Program-made: the position numbers and the translations under genes
Assembly (NCBI GenBank): GCA_050084515.1
Contig: CM114275.1
Span: 23,932,001 to 23,996,000, forward strand
Reading direction: 5' to 3'
Origin: Blasia pusilla
Taxonomy: Eukaryota > Marchantiophyta > Marchantiopsida > Blasiales
DNA: 64,000 bases
Part shown: positions 38,740 through 51,800 of the stretch, in pieces
How the letters are laid out: the number at the start of each line of letters is the position of its first letter
Position numbering within the stretch: the first letter of the stretch is position 1
The notes under the pieces: generated by a model
What the model saw: the letters and a program-made list of their open reading frames with translations, nothing else
Database searches by the model: none
Told to the model about the DNA's origin: nothing

Positions 38740-41700
38740 TGCCTTGACATTTAGCATATATGATCAAGAGCATTTAGAAAATGAGTGGAGGGAAGGTGAC
38801 AAGCCTTCAAAGGAGTCACATCACGATGCCATTGAGTGCCAATTTCTAGTCGAGGTATTGATTGCAGCAAAATCCGTGGTTGCTTTGATTAACATGAGAG
38901 TGATGTGGAACTTCCTAGGTGCAAAGGTGGTAAAGAGGTTGGGACTTCAACTAATCGACATGGAGCAACCCAAAGTTATGATCTATCACAAAAAAGACTT
39001 GGGAACCAACTTAACCCATGCGTTGAACATCGAGATGCTGATTCCAAAAGTGCAAGTTGAGTATAGTATTAGGGACATTTTTCATGCATATAGCTTAGTC
39101 GACATAGATATAATTTTATCACTCGTGTTTTTGCATCGACATGCCATAGTGATTATATAATCTAAAGTCATATTAGGGGCTCCTCTTGGTGATGGAAATG
39201 CCACGAGGATTCTCGAGATTCAAATCGCAACTTTGCATCCTCTGATTTTGAGAGTTAATAAAGTAAAACACGTTGCTCAATTGATTTCGGCCGAGCAACT
39301 TGAAAAGAATCTCTAGGGTGGGTTCCAATATTGGAGAGTTATATTGAAAAGTGAGGAGTTTTAATTGGACGATCCACTACTAATGGAGGAACTAAAAGAA
39401 AACATTACACATGGAGTGTGGAAAATATTGGAAGGGTTCAAGGATGTCTTAATCGGGGAACTTCTCAAGGGTTTATGCCTAGGCAAGATTTGGATCATAG
39501 GATTGAACTCAATGTTTTAAGAGACACAATCATGAAAAAATCTTAGAGGATGACTCTTGTATAAGCACATTAAGGCATCGGAGGAAATCAGGTTCATTCG
39601 CGTGAGTAAGTCAGCATTTGGTGTCCCTTCCCTCTTCGTCTTGAAGAAGGATAAGTCTATACGCTTGTGCATGGATAACATGTCGATGAACAAAAAGATC
39701 ATCAAGAACAAGTATCCATTTCCTTTGGTAGATGACTTGTACAATGTAGTGGTAGGGTCCAAGTATTTTACCAATATAGACCTAAGTAAAGGTATTACCA
39801 AATTTGAATCCCATAAGGGGATGAACATAAGACCAATTAAGTCGATAAAAATATTTGGATGTTATGAGTTCCTGCTAATGCCCTCCGACAAGGTTCCATG
39901 TGGAATTAGTCTATGCCCGCAGATATGTCTATGTCTCTAAAGTTACGTTCGTCCTATGGAAGGACTTATCCATGTGGGGCCCATCTTCCCCTTCCTTCTC
40001 ATTCTTCCACTTGCCTTCGTGTTCCATAATGTTCCATTTATTCCTCCCTCCACCTCCCCTCCCTACCCCCTTATTGCATGTAACTCTCAATCTCATAAGA
40101 CCACTATAGAGTTGCTCATAGGTAGAATGGCCCTCGAAGCCTTTCCTCTTCCTTTCTATACTTAGATATAGGTACAATGAAGACAAATTATCTCTACCCA
40201 TTCTTATACCACATGTCATTTTCTTATAGCATGAGAGGATCTTCTTTGGACTCTAATGTCTCTATCTCATGATCATCTTATCATATGTACCCCCAACTTC
40301 GTCCTTATCTTTTTTTTCACCAACCTCTTCTCATCTTTTACCTCATATTCTTTGTCTTTTCTCTTTTTGGATTGTTCTTTTCCACTTATGCACTATATGT
40401 TATAGAGTCTAACTTAACCATGACTAGCAAAGGATGGTTATATTTCCCCACTATCCCTTGCCATACTTTATATCACAAACTTTAAGTATGGGTCCCACCT
40501 CTTATAATTCATGTTTGTGAAAATGACCACAATTGTCCGTCCTACGAATATAACTATCCATTTTTCTACAATTATGCCTTTCAAACTAAGTGACACGCCA
40601 ACTTCAGTCATGACTCTCTTGAATACTATCTTTTAGGATTTGTTATATAGGAGAGTAGTGGTGCTCTTCAATGATATCCTCGTATATTTGGTGACCCTTA
40701 AGGAACACCAAATCAAACATTGACAATGAAAGGCTTATGATCCTATCATGACAAGCTTGAGGCTATCAAGTTGTGGTGAGCATGAAGGAATTTGACCAAG
40801 ACAAAGTCATTTGTTGGATTTGTAACTTTCTATAAAAGGTACACATAGGATTTTTCCAAGGTTGGTAGACCACTCTATTATTTGACGAGGAGAGCAACAA
40901 TATCATGACGGTCCAAGGGGTATTAAGGAGCAAGTTTGTAGTAAGCAACCCTCATGTACTCAAGTTTCCATAAAGCGTGGTTCCATATGGGGTTTGGATA
41001 GATGCATTTAACTTTACGATTGGGGAAAAACTAAACCAATTAGATCGACCAAATTCATACGAGTCGACCAAGTGAGATAATATTTGGCCAATTCATGAGA
41101 GGGAGGTGTATGAAGTGATTCATTGCCTCAATAAATGGGAAGTATATTTGTTACAAATTCCGCATTTCACCGTTTATACCGACAACATCACTTACACGCA
41201 TTTTGCAAGTCAGAAGAAGCTACCATCAAAATAACTTTATCGGAAAAAATACCTATCGAGATTTGATTTGGAAATCTTCTATAAGCCAACCAAGGGGAAT
41301 ATGGTAGTTAATGCCTTAACTAGTGAGAGCAAAACTTGAGAGAAACTTTGGTGTTGGAACTAATTGGACAAGGATGATGAGAGTCTTTGAAGAAGGAGGC
41401 ACGTGCAAGGCATGCTACACTCATGGACGATGTTCTAAAATTGAAGAAAAAAAGAAGATGCATTCCCGAGATGTTAAGGATCAAGGTTCTCAAGCTAAGG
41501 TTCATCATGATGCACCTTGGGAGGAATATCCATATCCACCTTAGAGATTATTAGAAACATTCTTATTGGCCATCTCATGATTGACAAGGATATGATAAAG
41601 TATATCCAAGGGTGTTTGGTTTGTCAACAAAATTGAGTAGAGTATGGCGAGACGTCATGGCTTCTTCAACCTTTGCCAATTTTGGGTGAACCGTGGGAAA

Positions 41701-42330
41701 GTGTTCCTTGGATTACCATACTTGGACCAACAAAATTTAAATTCGATCAGGATAATGGTAGATTGATTCTCAAAGATGGGATTTTTTTCTTTTCGACTCG
41801 AAATACAACGACGGCATTGGAGGTACCTGGTCTTTTCTTTGATAATGTTGTCAAAAATTTGGGTTGATCAAGTGAGTTAGCATCCAATCGGAAACCTAAC
41901 TTTGTCGCAACACCAAGTTTTAGACATTTTTGTCTAAGATATGAGGAGCAGATATGCTCATTAGTTTGGGTTATCTATCTAATACAGTGGATCAAGCGTA
42001 ATATATAAACTTAGCGATTGAGGTGTATCTTCAAAACTATGTTTCGAAGATCAAACAGATAGGACAAAGCACTTTCCCATGGTGGATTTTGATTGTAACA
42101 AATGAATCCATGCATTCAACGATAGGATACACCTCATTCTTGTTGGTAGTTGAGCTCAATCCTATAACGCATTTTTTGTTCACAAAACCAATAACATCTC
42201 GATCCAGTGAGGAGTTCCATACTGATAGGGGAGGACTTCTTGGTGGAGAGATTGCAAGATTGTAGAGAGGCTTACGCCTTGTTATAATGCGCCCAACATT
42301 GCTACAAGTGGTAAGTTTATGTTCATAAGT
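38740..42330 (+). mobile_element. Decayed Ty3/gypsy gag-pol, plus strand
   Basis: The pol order is recognisable despite many stops. A protease-like and pre-RT stretch lies at 38,744-39,160. RT follows at 39,557-39,940 (SAFGVPSLFVLKKDKS, then KNKYPFPLVDDLY, then KYFTNIDLSKGI). RNase H/connection traces lie near 40,780-41,330 (KSFVGFVTFYKRYT, FIPTTSLT), with integrase zinc and core traces at 41,560-41,870 and a late integrase region at 42,023-42,265 (ESMHSTIGYTSFLLVVELNP). RT motif A keeps its Asp (NIDL), but the YxDD region cannot be found and the text beyond 39,900 is scrambled. It is a non-functional relic. It is more diverged than the 45-48 kb copy and lacks any PHD trace that I can see. 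Confidence 0.7.
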
Positions 42331-44200
42331 GAGATGTGAGCTTTGAAGTTGGGAGCTCTTTTTGGCTAAGACTAAGGTCCTACCAATTACATTTAAGTAT
42401 CACCATGAAGATGGCACCAAGATATCCTTTGAGATTCTTGAAAGGGTTAAGGAGGTATCAAACCGATTGAGGATATTATTGCAGATGAGGCAAGTTCATG
42501 ATGTGTAACGTGTTAGTGAGCTAAAGGATTTTGTAGATATAAAGATCAACGCCTCTTGATCATGTCTGATGTGACGTGACCTAATCATAGTCGAAGATCA
42601 AGAGAAGTTAAAATTTGAGACTAAATTGGATGAGTGTAGAGTAAATGGAGGAGGGAAGTTAATAAATGAATGCTTAGTGACAATGAAAGGCTATGATTTA
42701 TGTGAAAGAACATAGGAACCACAAAGTAATCTTACTTGTGCTGGGAAATCTCTAGAGGAATTTTGAAGTAGGAAATTGCATGGTAGGTGGATTTTGAGAT
42801 CGGAGTTTGGTGCATAGCTTGAGCGTAGTGGCTTGATTTGTGTAATTTCCATTTGCCGTATGTTTCTTTGGAGTATCATATTAAAGGTATATGGAAACTT
42901 GGAAATTCTAAGAATTGAAGGAAAAGTCCAAATTTTGTCTAGAGGGAGAACTAAATTTTGAATTATTTTATTGCGATGCATGTACTTTTGAATTAAGCAT
43001 AAATTGTATCTCTTGTGGCATTATGAGATTTTGTGGATGAGCTTGATACAGATTCCTACCGCAATTAGGGTCTAAGTGTCATGTGCTTAGTATGACCCTA
43101 TGTGTCGAGTTGGATAAGATTGGCGTGGGGTTGGGTGTCAAATGAAGGACAAGGCCATTACCCAAGGCGATGGTGAATTCAACCCAAGACATTGGTGAAT
43201 TCAACCCAAGGATAACTTATGGTGTCATTTTGGGGGCCCAACTATAGTCGAAAAGGATGTTGACTTAGCGAAAGGAGGGAGCATTGGGAATAACCAACTC
43301 TACGATGCCCACCCTAGCAAGGACCCAAGGAAGCAAGTGATGATCGTGGCTCCAAAGAGGGAAGATCTTGGTATGGCCCACAAAACTCAAAACCTAGACT
43401 AGCTAGTAATGAGACTAGAAAGGGCAGTAGATCCGATCGTGGGGCTTACGCTAGGCGAGACACTCATGTTTCTTGCACCTAACCTTAGGTGAGAAAGCGG
43501 CGTGAGGACAAAGGCAAGGCAAGTAAGGTTTGAGATCTTGAAGCCAAGTTCCAAGTGCTCAGTCAAGGGCAATAAGCAAGGGACACATGGGTAGCTAGTC
43601 AAGATGGATGAGATGCCATAAGACAAGTCACAAAACGCAAAGGGCGACAAGACAACCATGAGATGCCACCCGGGGAGTCAAGGTGGGTGCAAGCCATAAG
43701 ACACATGAAACATAGGTCTAAGATCTAAGATGAGTTTGGGGAGGTGAGAGTCGCTTAAGTTGTAGGAAGCCTCCGTCAAGCCATCTTGATGGATAACTAG
43801 TTAAAAGTCGATATGTGGATCAAGGAGCACAATCAAGGGTCCAAGGGGGATAATGGAGAAGGTTGGGTTCCCCTAAAGAACCCCATAAGTACCTATAGGA
43901 GGGTTCACTCTCCCTCTTTACCGACTCAATCCTAGCTTTGAACTATGAACTAACTGTGATATGTATTTAGTCGTGTTTCAAGTTTAAGCTAAGGGACTCA
44001 TTTTGAGGAATTAAAGAATGCACTTGTTTTTAGGCGAGTAACTTGGGGAGATTTTTCAAGTCTTTGGCAAGAGGATTTATAGGGAGAAAGTATGCACTTT
44101 GGGAAAGTTAATCCAACTAGCATATGGAGGCTTCTCGGCTACCTATGGAACGCACAATCGATTCAATCTTTATTGGGACTCGATCTAAATCTTCCACTTG
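42331..44200. other. 3' flank of gypsy relic, no gene
   Basis: Decayed DNA after the integrase. The 43,130-43,210 part contains a short duplication (GGTGAATTCAACCCAAG twice, about 26 bp apart). The 43,370-43,700 part shares vocabulary with the 12.25-13.47 kb direct repeats. No supported ORF. Confidence 0.45.
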
Positions 44201-44206
44201 CAAAGC

Positions 44207-44587
44207 TCAAGGTCACAAGTGCTCTGAAGTGAAACTAGATGAGGTAGTGGAGGAACTTTACCTTGCAACCCCATCTTACTAAATCCTAGGCACTTTTAAA
44301 GGCTATAGTTGATTAATCAGCTATAGAGTCTCTTAGCTAAAACTTTACCTTGTAAGGTAAAGTCCCTCCACTACCTCATCTAGCTTCACTTTGAAGCACT
44401 TGCGACCTTGAGCTTACACTTGATCAACTATAGACTTGAAACGTGCCTAGGATTTAGTAGGATGGGGTTGCAAGGTAAAGTCCCTCCACTACCTCACCTA
44501 GCTTCCCTTCGTAGTACTTGCAACCTTGAGCTTCCGCTTGATCAACTATAGACTTTAAAAGTGCATAGGATTTAGTTGGATGGGGTT
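44207..44587. repeat. 118-bp direct repeat plus inverted copy
   Basis: Two head-to-tail units begin GGTAAAGTCCCTCCACTACC at 44,356 and 44,474 (period 118 bp). Each ends near TAGGATTTAGTxGGATGGGG. A third copy in the opposite orientation lies at about 44,207-44,325, so the first and second copies form a long imperfect hairpin with a loop of about 30 bp. The block abuts the LTR at 44,588. Confidence 0.85.
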
Positions 44588-45243
44588 TGTCATGCGCATA
44601 CACATCGCTACACAACATACATCGTTGTCACCAAACACACACACAAACACGCAAGATCCCATGCTAACTCATGGCATCCAAACACAAAGGCGAGAAGTAC
44701 CAAAATATCTCCAATTAAAGTAAGATCCAATCTCTCTCTACACCATCTCACACCACAACTCTCAAAGGTGTGCACTCTCTCTCATGTCAAACCAAACCCA
44801 CTCTCCTAATGAGAGGCTTGGATAACACTCACAAGGCAAGGGACCATAGCTCCGCCGCCTCATGCCAAGAGGTTCAACAAAAATAGAATGAGCTCTCAAG
44901 CTCTCTCTCCTTGAGGTATACCCCTCCCCTCCCCCAAGCTCTCTCCATGGTAACCTATTCTCCCAAGTCACCTCCTTGGCTCTTGACCTAATGTAGGAGG
45001 TCAAGGGCCACTTACCAAAAATAGAAAGTAGATCATATACCTAAAATAACATAGAGAGATTGGTATTTACTTAAAATAGCAAGTTGCTGAATATGGCTCC
45101 AAATGAGCCGAAACGAAAGGGAAACATGCTCTCTCAAGTTTCATGGGGCCTCAACAGGTCATCCTCAACCTACTGAGCGTGTTCTCCACTACTCACGAAG
45201 GCGCTCCACTAGATCTCATCGATCTATCCTAAAAGACGTGACA
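44588..45243 (-). mobile_element. LTR (656 bp), TGTCA...TGACA ends
   Basis: On the plus strand it starts TGTCATGCGCATAC and ends AAAAGACGTGACA, giving 5-bp inverted termini TGTCA/TGACA as expected of LTRs. A full-length relative occurs in the opposite orientation at 56,213-56,847, and a fragment lies at 7,829-8,180. It lies 2 bp beyond the 3' end of the minus-strand PHD-type gypsy element, so it may be that element's 3' LTR. However, the element's own last 128 bp (45,246-45,373) already repeats the LTR terminus. That leaves a nested or recombinant LTR possible. Confidence 0.7.
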
Positions 45244-45245
45244 GT

Positions 45246-45373
45246 TGTCGTGCGCATACACATCGCTACACAACATACATCCCTGTCACCAAACGCACAC
45301 ACAAACACACACGATCCCATGTTAACTCATGGCATCCAAACACATAGGCGAGAAGTACCAAAATATCTCCAAT
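45246..45373 (-). repeat. 128-bp duplicate of LTR terminus
   Basis: TGTCGTGCGCATACACATCG through AAATATCTCCAAT repeats the first 128 bp of the neighbouring LTR (44,588-44,715) with few differences. The same segment ends the PHD-element fragments at 55,838 and, more weakly, at 14,256. It is therefore the shared 3' terminus of this element family, not a chance duplication. Confidence 0.8.
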
Positions 45374-48290
45374 CGTCCCCCTAACTAGTGGTTAGGTCCC
45401 TCTTAATCCAGATAGCCATCTATCCCTACCTACCATGACATATATCTCTAGGACGCTAAGAGCAGAAAGGCCGGGTGCTCGTGTGGCCCCATTGTTAGTC
45501 GCGTTCCTATCATCCATGTCACAGAAAAAGTCAGAATCGAAACCTGCCTAGTATTTCCTCTATGTACATCTGGGACACATCCATCGTCCCCGAGGAACCT
45601 TAGTGAGAGGTGGCGTAAGACATGCCATATGCCAACCTCTCGAACATCCATCAAAGACTAGCATCGTGACCGCACCACGGGTAGAACCACACAACATATA
45701 ACGCAAGCCTGCAGGAACTATTGCTAAGCTCGGATCTACTATACCATCAATGTTAGGAAGGTGACATGGCGCACAATTATGCACATGGTCCTTCCATACC
45801 ATACCATCGTGTCCCTCCAGCAAGAGAACGCCGGATGGCAAAACGTCACGCACTCTCAAGATAGTGCGCCCTGCAGTCACATCCAAGGATGTCGGTGCCG
45901 TCTACTGCAAGTAGGCATAATCTCCTATATGAAACCTTCAGATAGTTGGTTGATAACCACCACCCAGAATAGTCGCATACCTCAACGTATTCTGATGTTG
46001 CGCAATTTCCAAGTTCTCGAACGCCAAACATTACTCTCCAAAATAACTGAGCCCTTTGAGAACATTTGCACATCCATACATCTGTATCATCAAGGTCCAA
46101 CACCTCACCAGCGTCTCGAAGAATGGCCGCAAGTAAATCTGGTTCTTGGCCATAAAGTAGCAAGTACGGTAAAAAAGAGGTTAAGGATGCCTGCCTGCTG
46201 AATGCGTATCCCATCGCCAACCATAGCAAGTGGAGGTCCCAATCTCGTAGGTTACCTCTCTGCAAGCCATACTTGCGTAAACCCCCTCTTCATCGTGTGC
46301 ACAACTCTCTCCGCTTATCCATCCGCCTCATGATGATCTCGCGAAGTCGTCCAGTGGTCGATCAGCGCCTGATCACACAAGGCATGGAACTCACCGCGAA
46401 ACTCGGTACCCTGGTCTGTCAACACCTCAGCCGGTGCGCCATAATGACTCAACACTCTGTCAAGGAAGGCATAAGCTACTCCCTCACTCGCTTTGTCAGG
46501 AAATGCAACCAACTCGATCCACTTCGAGAAATACTCGACCATCGCCAACACATAACGAATGTGACGCTCCGTCAAAGGCAAAGGTCCTGCAAAATCCAAA
46601 CTCCATGTATACCCTAAGCCCATGATTGGTAATGGATGCAATTGTGGAGTCGGAGCATTGAACGATGCTCGGACCCGATCACACACCATGCACTTGGCAA
46701 CAAACTGCTGAACGTTATTCTGCATGCCTCGCCACCAATACTGAATATGGAGAAAGCTGTACGTCCGCTTCAGCCCAAAGTGACCCAACTCCTTGTGGGC
46801 ATGCTGCACTAGTCATTTTCTTTGTAAAGGATGCGACACAACGCGTACTCTACCATCCTTCCAAACCCTCAAAACATGTGTCCCCTCCCAACGGAACCGT
46901 CTGGCCCATTATAAGATCCGATCCCGCTCTCTAGCACCCACGGTGCTCGCAACGCTGCCGGTACAAAGGTACTCCAAGACTTCTCCATCATCATGAATAT
47001 CTCGGCCACTTGTCGTCTCCTCACTGGCCTCAGGATCCAAGGACTCTCCACTAGACCTCGCCATCAAAGTCTCCACACTCAGGCTCTCCATAGCTCAAGT
47101 CGCATCTTGCTGACTCGGACATGGGTTACGACTCAAGCCACCTGCATCTTGGTTGAGCGTTCCAGGTCTATGTACCACCTGAAAATCATACTCTTGCAAC
47201 AACAGAGCCCATCTGGCAAGCTTCCCTATAAGCTTGTCGGACTCCATCAACCACTTTAGTGGTTGATGATCAATGATGATGGTAAAGGGGTTGCCGAATA
47301 AGTAACACCTGAAATGCGCGATAGCCCACACTGCAGCCAAGCACTCACCCTCATACAAGTTGCACTTTGCCTCTGTAGCGTTGTTCAAGCGGCTAACCTA
47401 AGCCACCACGAACTCTCTACCCTCATCATCATGTTGGGTGAGCACCGCTCCAAGCCCCAACATGCTCCAATCTGTGTGCAACTGGAAAGGACACCCTTTG
47501 GTCGGTCTCCTCAACATGGGCGCAAATGTCAACCTGTCCTTGAGCAATTGAAATGCTCGCTCTTGCTCACCCCCCCAGTGCCACTTGTGATCCACCTTGG
47601 TCAGCAAGGTCGGCGGCTTTGCAATAGAACTGAATCCCTTGACGTACCGCCGATAGAAGTTTGCCTATCCCATGAATGCGCGAACACGGCTCACATCTGT
47701 AGGGCGTGGAATGCGTGAGATAGCCTCTACCTTTGTCTATTGAATACCAAGGCCCCCTGGGTATATCGTATGACCCTCTGAAACTTAGCCGAGGCATTCT
47801 TTAACTCAAATGGTAAGAACCGCCATTGATTCAAACAATCCTTCCCGTGAGGATCGATGCCCCAAAATGCCGTCTTCTGCATGTCCTCCAATATGAAAGG
47901 CAGTTGATGGTATCCGGCTCGCAAATACAATGAACTGAAGACCTTTGCGTGACCAATCGTATAAAAGATCTCCTCAGGGGTGGGCATGGCATACATATTG
48001 GACATCGTATGCCGATTGATAGGTCGGTAATCCCCACACATCCGCCTATCCTTCCAGTTGCCATGCACATCCTTCTTGCCGGGCATGAGAGTGGCAGATG
48101 CATACTCCGCATGCGACATCTCCACTAGTCTTGCGCCAACCAAGTCCTAGCTCCAACTTTGAATCAGAGCCCTCTCCATATCACTGTACTTGTAGGGTAG
48201 TCGGATTTTTGGCGTATTACTCAACAACTCAATGCGGATCTCCGGTCCCTTCAGCGTACCCAAATCCTCCATGTTAAACGCAAATCAGCT
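45374..48290 (-). mobile_element. Ty3/gypsy pol with C-terminal PHD finger, inactive
   Basis: Minus-strand order is RT linker/RT (about 48,290-47,727), RNase H (47,607-47,095), integrase (46,809-45,846), PHD finger (45,705-45,560). RT is damaged: motif A reads FSSLYLRAGYHQ with Tyr for the usual Asp, and the YxDD segment is missing after FQRVIRYTQG. RNase H keeps a TDWS start, EGECLAAVWA and IIIDHQPLKW. Integrase keeps HKELGHFG with CMVC (zinc site), SLDFAGP and VLTDQGTEF (two catalytic Asp), and a broken HHEADG. Frame breaks occur throughout. The 5' LTR and gag are not seen. Confidence 0.85.
45560..45886 (-). CDS. PHD-type zinc finger at end of gypsy pol
   Basis: The last 108 residues of the element's polyprotein frame. 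A short SH3-like stretch (DVLPSGVLLLEG, then the CHLPNIDG segment) is followed by a PHD finger: YMLCG, then MLVFDGCSRGWH, MACLTPPL and WMCPRC before the stop. Six of the eight C4HC3 ligands are present. The first (Tyr) and third (Phe) are each one base change from Cys, and the related copy at 14.5 kb still has Cys in the first place. PHD fingers read histone H3 tail state. In an integrase tail this would be a targeting module, parallel to the chromodomains of chromoviruses. Confidence 0.75.
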   Translation of the reverse strand: MDVTAGRTILRVRDVLPSGVLLLEGHDGMVWKDHVHNCAPCHLPNIDGIVDPSLAIVPAGLRYMLCGSTRGAVTMLVFDGCSRGWHMACLTPPLTKVPRGRWMCPRCT

Positions 48291-48853
48291 CCTATAACTC
48301 ATAAGGAACTGATGTATTCGGCGTTGATCTCCTCATATCAACTTAGGGCCTATATGTGGCTCCAAAGTCTCCATCGTGACTACGGTAGGACTCTCCGGCG
48401 CAGATATTAGTGATTGCTATGGTGCAACCCCGTCTCAAACAATGATACTCGACCACTCTCCTGCAACCAAGTGCAAACTCTGATCTCCTCCACATGTAGT
48501 GTCTCGAACCACGAGGTGCGGTAAGAGGAGAGGAAGAGAGGAAGAGAGGAGAGAGGAAACTACCTTCAACCGAAATAGATACTTATTTTTGAAGAGAGTT
48601 TCCGTTGGGTTGAAGAGAGGAAACTTTTTTGTTTGATTTTTTTTGCACTCTTTTGTTCATTTATTAAGCAGTCCCACAGTTTTTTTTTCCTCTTCCGTAT
48701 TTTGGCAACCCCTCTGAGTCCGACGAGTTGCAAATTGCACAAAATTTAGAAAACTGAAAAATCAGTGTAATCATAAGTGTGGAACCAATCACTTTTTCCA
48801 TCCAAGGTCTGGAAAAAATCTATCATTTGCCCCGGGCTGAATAGAGTTCAAGC
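48291..48853. other. Spacer with purine-rich tract
   Basis: This lies between the gypsy relic and the MULE-like gene. It contains a GAGGAGAGGAAGAGAGG-type purine tract at about 48,515-48,555 and a repeated GAAGAGAG-GAAAC phrase (about 48,540 and 48,615). No ORF and no terminal inverted repeat could be recognised. Confidence 0.4.
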
Positions 48854-51800
48854 TCAAAGTGAAGGTTGAGGAAAAATAAAAGTACAATCTAAAACCTCAT
48901 TTTGCATCCTTAAAGTGGTTTGTTTAAAATACTTTTCACTTCTTTGAGGGACAGAATTGGTTGGTGCTCTCTCCACCGTTGGCCTACACATTCTGTTTCT
49001 CTTCACCCCATTTCTAGACTCAAACAGAAATAATGGATTGAGATCATCCACCTTCTCCAGGTACATGTTGACATCAATCTTGGGTTGAATACGAAATGCG
49101 AAGGTCTCTGTAATGCAAACATGCTCGAACTTCCCCCGTCTACGAGTCTGAAATCGGCACTTGTAAGATTGTCCATTTCGTCTTGAGTGTAGTTCGTACC
49201 TGCGGCGATGGGCCAAATCGTGGGGGTATTCCTAGGAGCTCCAATGGCATCCGGATAAGACTTCCGGAAAGCGCAAGATTCATTTGGCCATAAGAAGTAC
49301 TTCAATTGATCCCCGGTCCTCGTGAAATGATCAAAGGTTTTGAGTCCCCAAAACCCAGGCAGTGGTCGTCCTATCCTTGTACAGTTCTTATTTAGGAAAG
49401 TGCCGCATGCTCTCTTAATGCCATCAGATCCTGCCCTGCAGGTGGATCCACATCTTGGGTTGCTCCGTGATATATGCCACCGTTTAAGGTTGAAATCCAC
49501 CTCCATTACCGGAATCCCATATTGTTGAACCACCCCAGTGAAAGGATGTTGCGAACTTCCAGCAACGGAGGGCTTTTGAAATAAAAAATTCACTGATTTT
49601 GGAGAAGTAACTCCATCACGGATTTGGGACGGGTCCGGGGTCCCCGAAAATCTGGACGGCATAATTTCCTCATCCAAATCAATCATCGGATTCGTTCCTC
49701 GATGCTGCCTCTTCACCTGCCTGAAGTCAAGATACTTATCTAGTCTCCACGAGTCTCGCTCGGACTACTCTACCACCATCTGTATGGGACGTCTTGAAAC
49801 CCGCCCACGAATATCCCCACCTATGTGTACGTCTTGCTCGGGTGGAGTTCCAACTACGCACCGGTTGAAGGCTTCCACATACATTTTTTCATCACCAGAT
49901 CTTACATCCGCCCTGACATAGAGCTTGTAGATCGACGGCCCCTTTCCTTTTGTTATGCCTTTTGTGAGGAAGATATGGGATGCTGCAGACTGTAGCATTG
50001 CTCTTGCATGGTCTTGTTGGTATGCCTCCACAAGTGAAATTCGTTGGCATGCTTGTGACGACCTCCAGGAGGAATATACACTTTCTGCTCCACTTGTGTT
50101 GGGGGAGAGGGCATTTTCATGAACATTCAATCCCTCCAACGACGGCAATATTAGAAGGGAACAAAAATAACTCAGGAGTCAAAGCAATAAGCGACCTATC
50201 GGAACCAGACGGGTTGCAGGCCCGAGGCATCCCATGAACGACTCTGCGACCCGTCGGGTTGTAACCTTAAACCCACCTACTGCAAACCGTCGGAACCAGA
50301 CGGGTTGCAAGGCCGAGGCATCCCATGAACGACTGCCTGACCCGTCGGGTTGCACACTTGGTTTGCACCAAAAATTTGGATGCAACCCGTCGGTTTCCGT
50401 CGGGTTGCACACTCGGGCAACCCGTCGCATCCGACAGCTTGCTTGGTTTCTTGGGTTTGAAATCCATATAGTTCCCACGCTTCTCACCCTGAGCTACAAC
50501 TTTACAAACAATTCGTAGCGTGAGCTTGACAAGACAAAATAGTGACCTCACCTGCCGCATGAAGTTTCCCCATTGTCCTAGTCCACCAACTCAACCAATA
50601 GCACAACTCTTTGTACTTCCCCTCAATCGCATGCTTCCTCCACCACCCATGAAGTTCTTCTTGGCATTCCATGGCCTGCTTCAAGGTTTTGCTATCCTTG
50701 CAGCGTTGGAGTAGAGTGACATGCTCTGTCCTCTTATTCTCCTTGATGCAAGATTTGGTGTACTAGGTCACATAATGTTGCCAATGGAAAGCATCCGACC
50801 TTTCCCTCTCCCATTGAACCTCTCCACCCCAGAACACTTCCCGGATAGCAATCCACCCAGGTTGTGCATTGTCTGCCATGAACCCATAAATTTCCGGAGG
50901 TGGCCTTTTGTTTTCCTTCACCACCTCCAATAAGAGTAACCAACACATCTTCAAACTGCCAACGTCTTCTGCCTTTACTTCACAGACAAATATAGTTTTG
51001 AGTCCCTTCTCCACATGGTCATAAACGTGAGCACCCATCGTCAACCATCCGTTCAGCACTCTGTAGCAAATATCAAAGCTTACCCAGCTCCCGTAAAGAT
51101 CTACCCCTTCCCTCATTCTATCTATAAGATCGAGGCCACTCGACGGACCTGTCGATGACATTTTGAAGACATTGGCCCTGGATCCCTCGCCTCCTTGGTC
51201 CATGAACTGCCATCTCTGAATGAATGGAAATCTGGAGTTGGCCTTGATTATGGCGATGGCATCCATTTCGGCCATCTTTCCATCCAAAACTCGTATTTGA
51301 CGCAACAAATTCCGTAAGCATTCAGGATCATCGAGAAATGCGAGATTTTCCCAGAGTTGTTTCTCCTCAACCGCCGTGATCTCGCCCTGTCCAGGGTTTC
51401 CAAGCAATTGTTCACAAATTTGTGATGCCGTTGTGAGCTTGATCACTCCGGGTTTGGAACCTGGAGAGTTTCTATAGACCTTGGCTACTTTCTTCGCCAC
51501 ATCCTCCTTGATGTGTCTTTGAATTGCATCGGTCACAGGATGAGTGTGGGAGCCAACATGAACTGCCAGCCTTGTGTACTCTGAAATGGAGCCCAAGTCG
51601 TGGACAATGAAAAATATGTATGCAGGACACGCTCCAACGCATAAGGGCGATGCCTGACAATGAGGACATCGATGGCCTCCCGGCGGTATGGTGGCACCAA
51701 CCTCGTATGGAGTTTATGCATTCTTGGGAGGGAATTACGACGTATTGACTCGCCCGTTGTGCTCTAGATACGGGCATGCTGGACTTCTACACTCCAAGGA

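Noticed and set aside
45103-47718. Plus-strand frames over the 45-48 kb gypsy element
   Set aside because: They are antisense shadows of the minus-strand pol.
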